Shown piece after piece: positions 4,460-6,981 of a DNA stretch of 6,981 nt. The stretch's first letter is position 1. The number at the start of each line of letters is the position of its first letter. The stretch covers positions 1-6,981 of the forward strand of contig CAAGQE010000203.1 in NCBI GenBank assembly GCA_900772035.1, given 5' to 3'. The position numbers were made by a program, and so were the translations under genes. Source of the DNA: Candidatus Gastranaerophilales bacterium. GTDB lineage: Bacteria > Cyanobacteriota > Vampirovibrionia > Gastranaerophilales > Gastranaerophilaceae. The notes under the pieces were generated by a model, which saw only the letters and a program-made list of their open reading frames with translations, was not told the origin of the DNA and searched no databases.

Positions 4460-5581
4460 TTAGAGTCCCGTGAGCATTGAAAGTTCGTAGACTTGCTCGC
4501 CTGTTTCTTCGGCAAGTTCGTCATTTGTAACGTTTCCGTCAAAAGTCATAACACCCTTTATAATGTCAGGACAATCTTTTAATGCGAAAACGAATTGTTT
4601 TTCATTCGCGGCTGCCAAAACATAAGGTGTCAAAATGCCCGAAACTGCGGTAGAAATCGTCTTTGTAGCCAAAGCAGCGATATCTCCGTAACAATAGTGG
4701 TAAACCCCTTCTTTTTTATAAACAGGGTTGTCTATCGGTAAAATTCTGTCCAAAGTTTCAACGATGACATTGTTTGAAGCCAAACCTGCATCAATAATGA
4801 CAGAATCTTTTTTCATTTTTCTAACGTCATCAACGGTGATGATTGGCGGAAGTTTTTTGTTTTTACGTTTTACCGCACAAATCAAAATATCCGTTTGAGG
4901 AAGAAGTGTATCCAGATTATCACGGTTTGAAAAATAAGTCTTGATTTTTCTGCCGGGTAACTTTTCAATCTTTCTCAATTTTTCAGGTTCGATATCAAGG
5001 ATTGAAACATCTGCACCAAGCGCTGTTGCGGTCTTTGCAGCATCAAAGCCGACAGTTCCCGCACCGAGGATTGTAACCTTCATAGGAGCAACACCAGTTG
5101 CGCCGCCTAATAAAGAACCGCCTTTGTATTTTTCAATAACGGAAGATGCAATTCTGATAAGAACTTTTCCGACAATTTCGCTGCCGATTCTGACAATCGG
5201 ATAAATACCGTGAGCATTTTGGATACCACGATAATTAATTGTCGTAATTTTTCTGTCCAAAACTGTTTGAAGCAATTCTTCTTTGTCTTCATAATCAAAA
5301 AACGCAAAAATAATCTGACGTTCTTTAAGCATATCGTATTCGTCGATTTGAGGTTGATTCATCTTGACGATAATATCGCAAGTCGAATAAACTTCTTCCG
5401 CGGTTTTAACAATTTCTGCACCGTTTGCGGAATACAAATCATCCGCAAAATCGGCACCGAGTCCGATACCTTTTTGGACGATAACTCTATGACCGCTTGT
5501 CACGAGTGATTTTACCAATGCGGGGGTCAAAGCAACTTTCTTTTCGCCCGACTTAATTTCAACAGGAGCGCCTATTATCAT
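4460..5581 (-). CDS. Alanine dehydrogenase-like oxidoreductase (AlaDH/PNT family), divergent active site
   Basis: Alanine dehydrogenase interconverts L-alanine and pyruvate plus ammonia using NAD. The 373-residue length, N-terminal block (EIKSGEKKVALTPALV, 8-23) and Rossmann motif GAGTVG (173-178) with D196 at the end of the next strand place it in this family with intact NAD binding. Aligned from memory to the Mycobacterium tuberculosis enzyme, R15 is K15, K75 is N75, H96 is D96 and the catalytic D270 position is A268. The first three positions align without gaps, so the changes look real. It may therefore act on another substrate or have a changed mechanism. The start overlaps the pyrF stop by 4 nt, with AGAGGA nine bases upstream. 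A close automatic match would probably be labelled alanine dehydrogenase. Confidence 0.85.
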   Translation of the reverse strand: MIIGAPVEIKSGEKKVALTPALVKSLVTSGHRVIVQKGIGLGADFADDLYSANGAEIVKTAEEVYSTCDIIVKMNQPQIDEYDMLKERQIIFAFFDYEDKEELLQTVLDRKITTINYRGIQNAHGIYPIVRIGSEIVGKVLIRIASSVIEKYKGGSLLGGATGVAPMKVTILGAGTVGFDAAKTATALGADVSILDIEPEKLRKIEKLPGRKIKTYFSNRDNLDTLLPQTDILICAVKRKNKKLPPIITVDDVRKMKKDSVIIDAGLASNNVIVETLDRILPIDNPVYKKEGVYHYCYGDIAALATKTISTAVSGILTPYVLAAANEKQFVFALKDCPDIIKGVMTFDGNVTNDELAEETGEQVYELSMLTGL

Positions 5582-6357
5582 TTTAAAAAGTCCTCTTTTA
5601 CTTGTTCACGGCATTTGCTTAATGCATCTTCAATCTCATTAACAATGAGTTTTGCAGCAGCAACAGGGTCATCATGAGATGTAATCGGACGACCGATAAT
5701 CATATAATCAACACCTGCTCTGATTGCCTCTGACGGAGAAACTGCACGTAATTGATCGTTTACAACCGACCAAGAGGGTCTTACGGCAGGGCACATAATC
5801 AAAATTTCATCGCCCAATTCTTGTCTGATTTTTGCTGCTTCAGATGCAGTTGCGACAACACCGTCCATTTCATTGGCTTTTGCAATTTTTGCCAAGTGAA
5901 TACCGTATTCTTCAATATTTCCGACAATTCCCAATTCTTCCGAGAGAGTTCTTTGACCCAAACTTGAAAGCAAAGTTACCGCAAGAATTGTAGGCGGTTT
6001 TACGCCCATTCTTTTCGCCGTTTCACGGCAGAGACGAGCAGTTGTAAGCATCATCTTAGAGCCGCCGACTGCGTTGATATCGAAGAAATCAATACCTTTT
6101 TTAACCAAACCGGCAGAAGCCTTTGCAACAGTATTCGGAATATCGCCGAATTTTCCGTCAAAGAATACTTTTCCACCGTGTTTTTTAATCATTTCAACCG
6201 CATCCATACCTGCATTTACAGCAAGTTGTAAGCCGATTTTGAAATAACCCACATAATCTTTCAAAAGAATTACGTATTTTTCAGCTTCTTCAATTGAATT
6301 AAAATCAAGAGCCAAGACAACTCTGTCTTTTGCAAAAATTGGTTTTTTAACAGACAT
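5578..6357 (-). CDS. pyrF: Orotidine 5'-phosphate decarboxylase
   Basis: PyrF carries out the last step of UMP synthesis, decarboxylating OMP. The 259-residue TIM-barrel protein shows LALDFN with D18, FKIGLQL with K40, the catalytic array D67-G-K69-F-G-D72 followed by IPNT, the strand MCPAVRP (188-194) and the phosphate-binding IIGRPIT with R223. The length is usual for the family. The ATG at 6357 has GAGGTG about six bases upstream. Its TGA overlaps the ATG of the following dehydrogenase gene, implying a two-gene operon with coupled translation. No other pyr gene is in view. A hairpin with a T-run just upstream may control expression. Confidence 0.96.
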   Translation of the reverse strand: MSVKKPIFAKDRVVLALDFNSIEEAEKYVILLKDYVGYFKIGLQLAVNAGMDAVEMIKKHGGKVFFDGKFGDIPNTVAKASAGLVKKGIDFFDINAVGGSKMMLTTARLCRETAKRMGVKPPTILAVTLLSSLGQRTLSEELGIVGNIEEYGIHLAKIAKANEMDGVVATASEAAKIRQELGDEILIMCPAVRPSWSVVNDQLRAVSPSEAIRAGVDYMIIGRPITSHDDPVAAAKLIVNEIEDALSKCREQVKEDFLK

Positions 6358-6378
6358 ATAAACACCTCAATTCCTAAC

Positions 6379-6412
6379 AAAAAACATGTTAGCACATCAT
6401 GCCAACATGTTT
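6379..6412 (-). terminator. Terminator-like hairpin ahead of pyrF
   Basis: Leftward, AAACATGTTGGCA pairs with TGCTAACATGTTT (13 bp, one G-U) around loop TGATG and continues into a T-run (six T in 6384-6379). It can terminate the 108-residue gene. However, only about 20 nt remain before the pyrF start, so pyrF transcription must either pass through it (attenuation) or start within it. A -35-like TTGAAA and an extended TGCTAACAT -10 overlap the hairpin. Confidence 0.8.
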
Positions 6413-6426
6413 CAAGAAATATAAAT

Positions 6427-6432
6427 ATTATA
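6427..6432 (-). promoter_or_regulatory. Possible -10 element upstream of the pyrF hairpin
   Basis: A perfect leftward TATAAT lies 14 nt after the stop of the 108-residue gene. The -35 region is poor (about ATTTTC). If used, it would give a leader of about 60 nt carrying the hairpin before pyrF. Confidence 0.35.
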
Positions 6433-6445
6433 ATGTTTTCTCTAA

Positions 6446-6772
6446 TTACGAAAATTCGTTTGCAAATTCTTTTGAAAGAACACAAGCCTTTTCGTAAGCG
6501 AATTCATCGTTGCTTTTCATCAATGAATTGAATGCGTTATCAAAGAATTTGTCGCATTTTTCAAGGAATTCCGGTGATTGTTTCAAACAAAAGTCAATAT
6601 CCGATTGAATATTGTCCGGTTTTGCAACTTGAGATTTGCCCAAAACTCCTGTATCGGGGACAACCGTACGTTCGGGAGTTTCGTTAACTTGTGCCGGCTT
6701 AACTTCAGCCTTATTATTATTCAACGAAATATTCGTAACTATATGAGAAATATTGTTATTAATTTCGTTCAT
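6446..6772 (-). CDS. Hypothetical 108-residue protein
   Basis: I do not recognise this protein. The first 55 residues are asparagine-rich and of low complexity (MNEINNNISHIVTNISLNNN, then a Pro/Val/Thr-rich stretch), likely disordered. Residues 56-108 are helical with two cysteines near 62 and 73 and a third near 97, and many Phe/Glu/Lys (FLEKCDKFFDNAFNSLMKSNDEFAYEKACVL). There is no signal peptide or membrane segment. A GGAG lies 11 bases before the ATG, a long but usable spacing. It sits between two leftward terminators (6878-6898 upstream and 6379-6412 downstream), so it is probably a single-gene unit. A small lineage-specific regulator or secreted effector-like protein is possible but unsupported. 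Confidence 0.7.
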   Translation of the reverse strand: MNEINNNISHIVTNISLNNNKAEVKPAQVNETPERTVVPDTGVLGKSQVAKPDNIQSDIDFCLKQSPEFLEKCDKFFDNAFNSLMKSNDEFAYEKACVLSKEFANEFS

Positions 6773-6877
6773 TAACTTTATATCTCCGTGTTTTGTTTAC
6801 GTTCGTATCAAAGCACGACTGAATTTTTTTTTGTTACTTTGGATTGTTTTTTAATATTTTTTTACGAAAAATTAGCG

Positions 6878-6898
6878 AAAAACCCCGTGTTTTCGGGG
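6878..6898 (-). terminator. Intrinsic terminator of a gene to the right
   Basis: Leftward, CCCCG (6898-6894) pairs with CGGGG (6887-6883) around AAAACA and is followed by TTTTT. It would stop transcription entering from beyond the right edge. No convincing end of a leftward gene is visible in 6899-6981. Confidence 0.75.
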
Positions 6899-6908
6899 AT
6901 TGCGCAAG

Positions 6909-6938
6909 TTTACATTTGTTTACAAACAGGGTTATATT
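6909..6938 (+). promoter_or_regulatory. Possible rightward promoter leaving the window
   Basis: TTTACA (6909-6914), 18 bases, then TATATT (6933-6938). The segment also repeats GTTTACA twice and contains the dyad TTTGT-TT-ACAAA (6916-6927). A purine-rich AAGAAAAGGA near the edge (about 6971-6980) could be a ribosome binding site for a gene that begins outside. Weak on its own. Confidence 0.35.
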
Positions 6939-6981
6939 TTAATGGAAAGAGTGAGTAAAAAAGAAATTTAAGAAAAGGACT

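Larger units (their letters stand above)
4276..4460. repeat. Unit bracketed by 14-nt imperfect inverted repeats
   Basis: ATATAGGGCGAGCC (4276-4289) and GGCTTACCCTATAT (4447-4460) are inverted copies matching at 12 of 14 positions. They bracket the whole small RNA/peptide unit and the right arm ends at the stop codon of the ald-like gene. This could be a closing stem of a long RNA or the ends of a small mobile cassette. No clear target duplication is visible beyond A/T bases. Confidence 0.4.

Noticed and set aside
4278..4460. 6S RNA: a long rod-like RNA closed by ATATAGGG/CCCTATAT
   Set aside because: The strong terminator with T5 at 4365-4369 would stop the transcript halfway, and no 6S central bubble pattern is evident.
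6942..6971. Nine-codon rightward ORF (MERVSKKEI) as a leader peptide
   Set aside because: It is too short to support without seeing the downstream gene and lacks a clear ribosome binding site.

Overview
This AT-rich window appears to be chromosomal sequence from an anaerobic, flagellated bacterium. The evidence is a flagellar export gene (flhB), housekeeping nucleotide genes (apt, maf, pyrF), two iron-sulphur/cysteine-rich proteins and a perfect FNR-type operator. The style (AT-rich, small orphan proteins beside housekeeping genes, flagellar genes mixed in) would fit an uncultured gut lineage such as the Gastranaerophilales/Melainabacteria. That placement is a guess from style; no marker gene here fixes the phylum.

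Layout, left to right. Positions 1-2561 are a leftward block: an 81-residue orphan gene, then maf, apt and flhB, which runs off the left edge a few codons before its expected end. apt has its own credible promoter overlapping the end of maf. A structured hairpin separates the 81-residue gene from maf, which lacks a Shine-Dalgarno. Positions 2562-2864 are a 303-base divergent intergenic region with several inverted repeats, including a perfect TTGAT-N4-ATCAA box, and a clear rightward sigma-70-type promoter. That promoter drives a two-gene operon (2865-4236): a radical SAM protein with extra C-terminal cysteines, and a 91-residue TSCPD-domain (TIGR03905-like) protein starting 1 nt after the first gene ends.

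Positions 4237-4459 lie between this operon and the convergent ald-like gene and are the most unusual part of the window. A strong rightward promoter and an intrinsic terminator define a small RNA of about 90 nt. Exactly antisense to it, a leftward 21-codon ORF with a near-perfect Shine-Dalgarno encodes a short hydrophobic peptide with charged ends. This arrangement resembles a type I toxin-antitoxin locus. The unit is bracketed by 14-nt imperfect inverted repeats.

Positions 4460-6357 hold pyrF and a downstream AlaDH/PNT-family dehydrogenase gene, overlapping by 4 nt (ATGA). The dehydrogenase keeps its NAD-binding site, but all four textbook alanine dehydrogenase active-site positions are substituted. 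A terminator-like hairpin sits just ahead of pyrF, so it is either the terminator of the upstream gene or a leader attenuator/operator. Positions 6446-6772 hold a 108-residue orphan gene. The right end has a leftward terminator and a possible rightward promoter leading out of the window.
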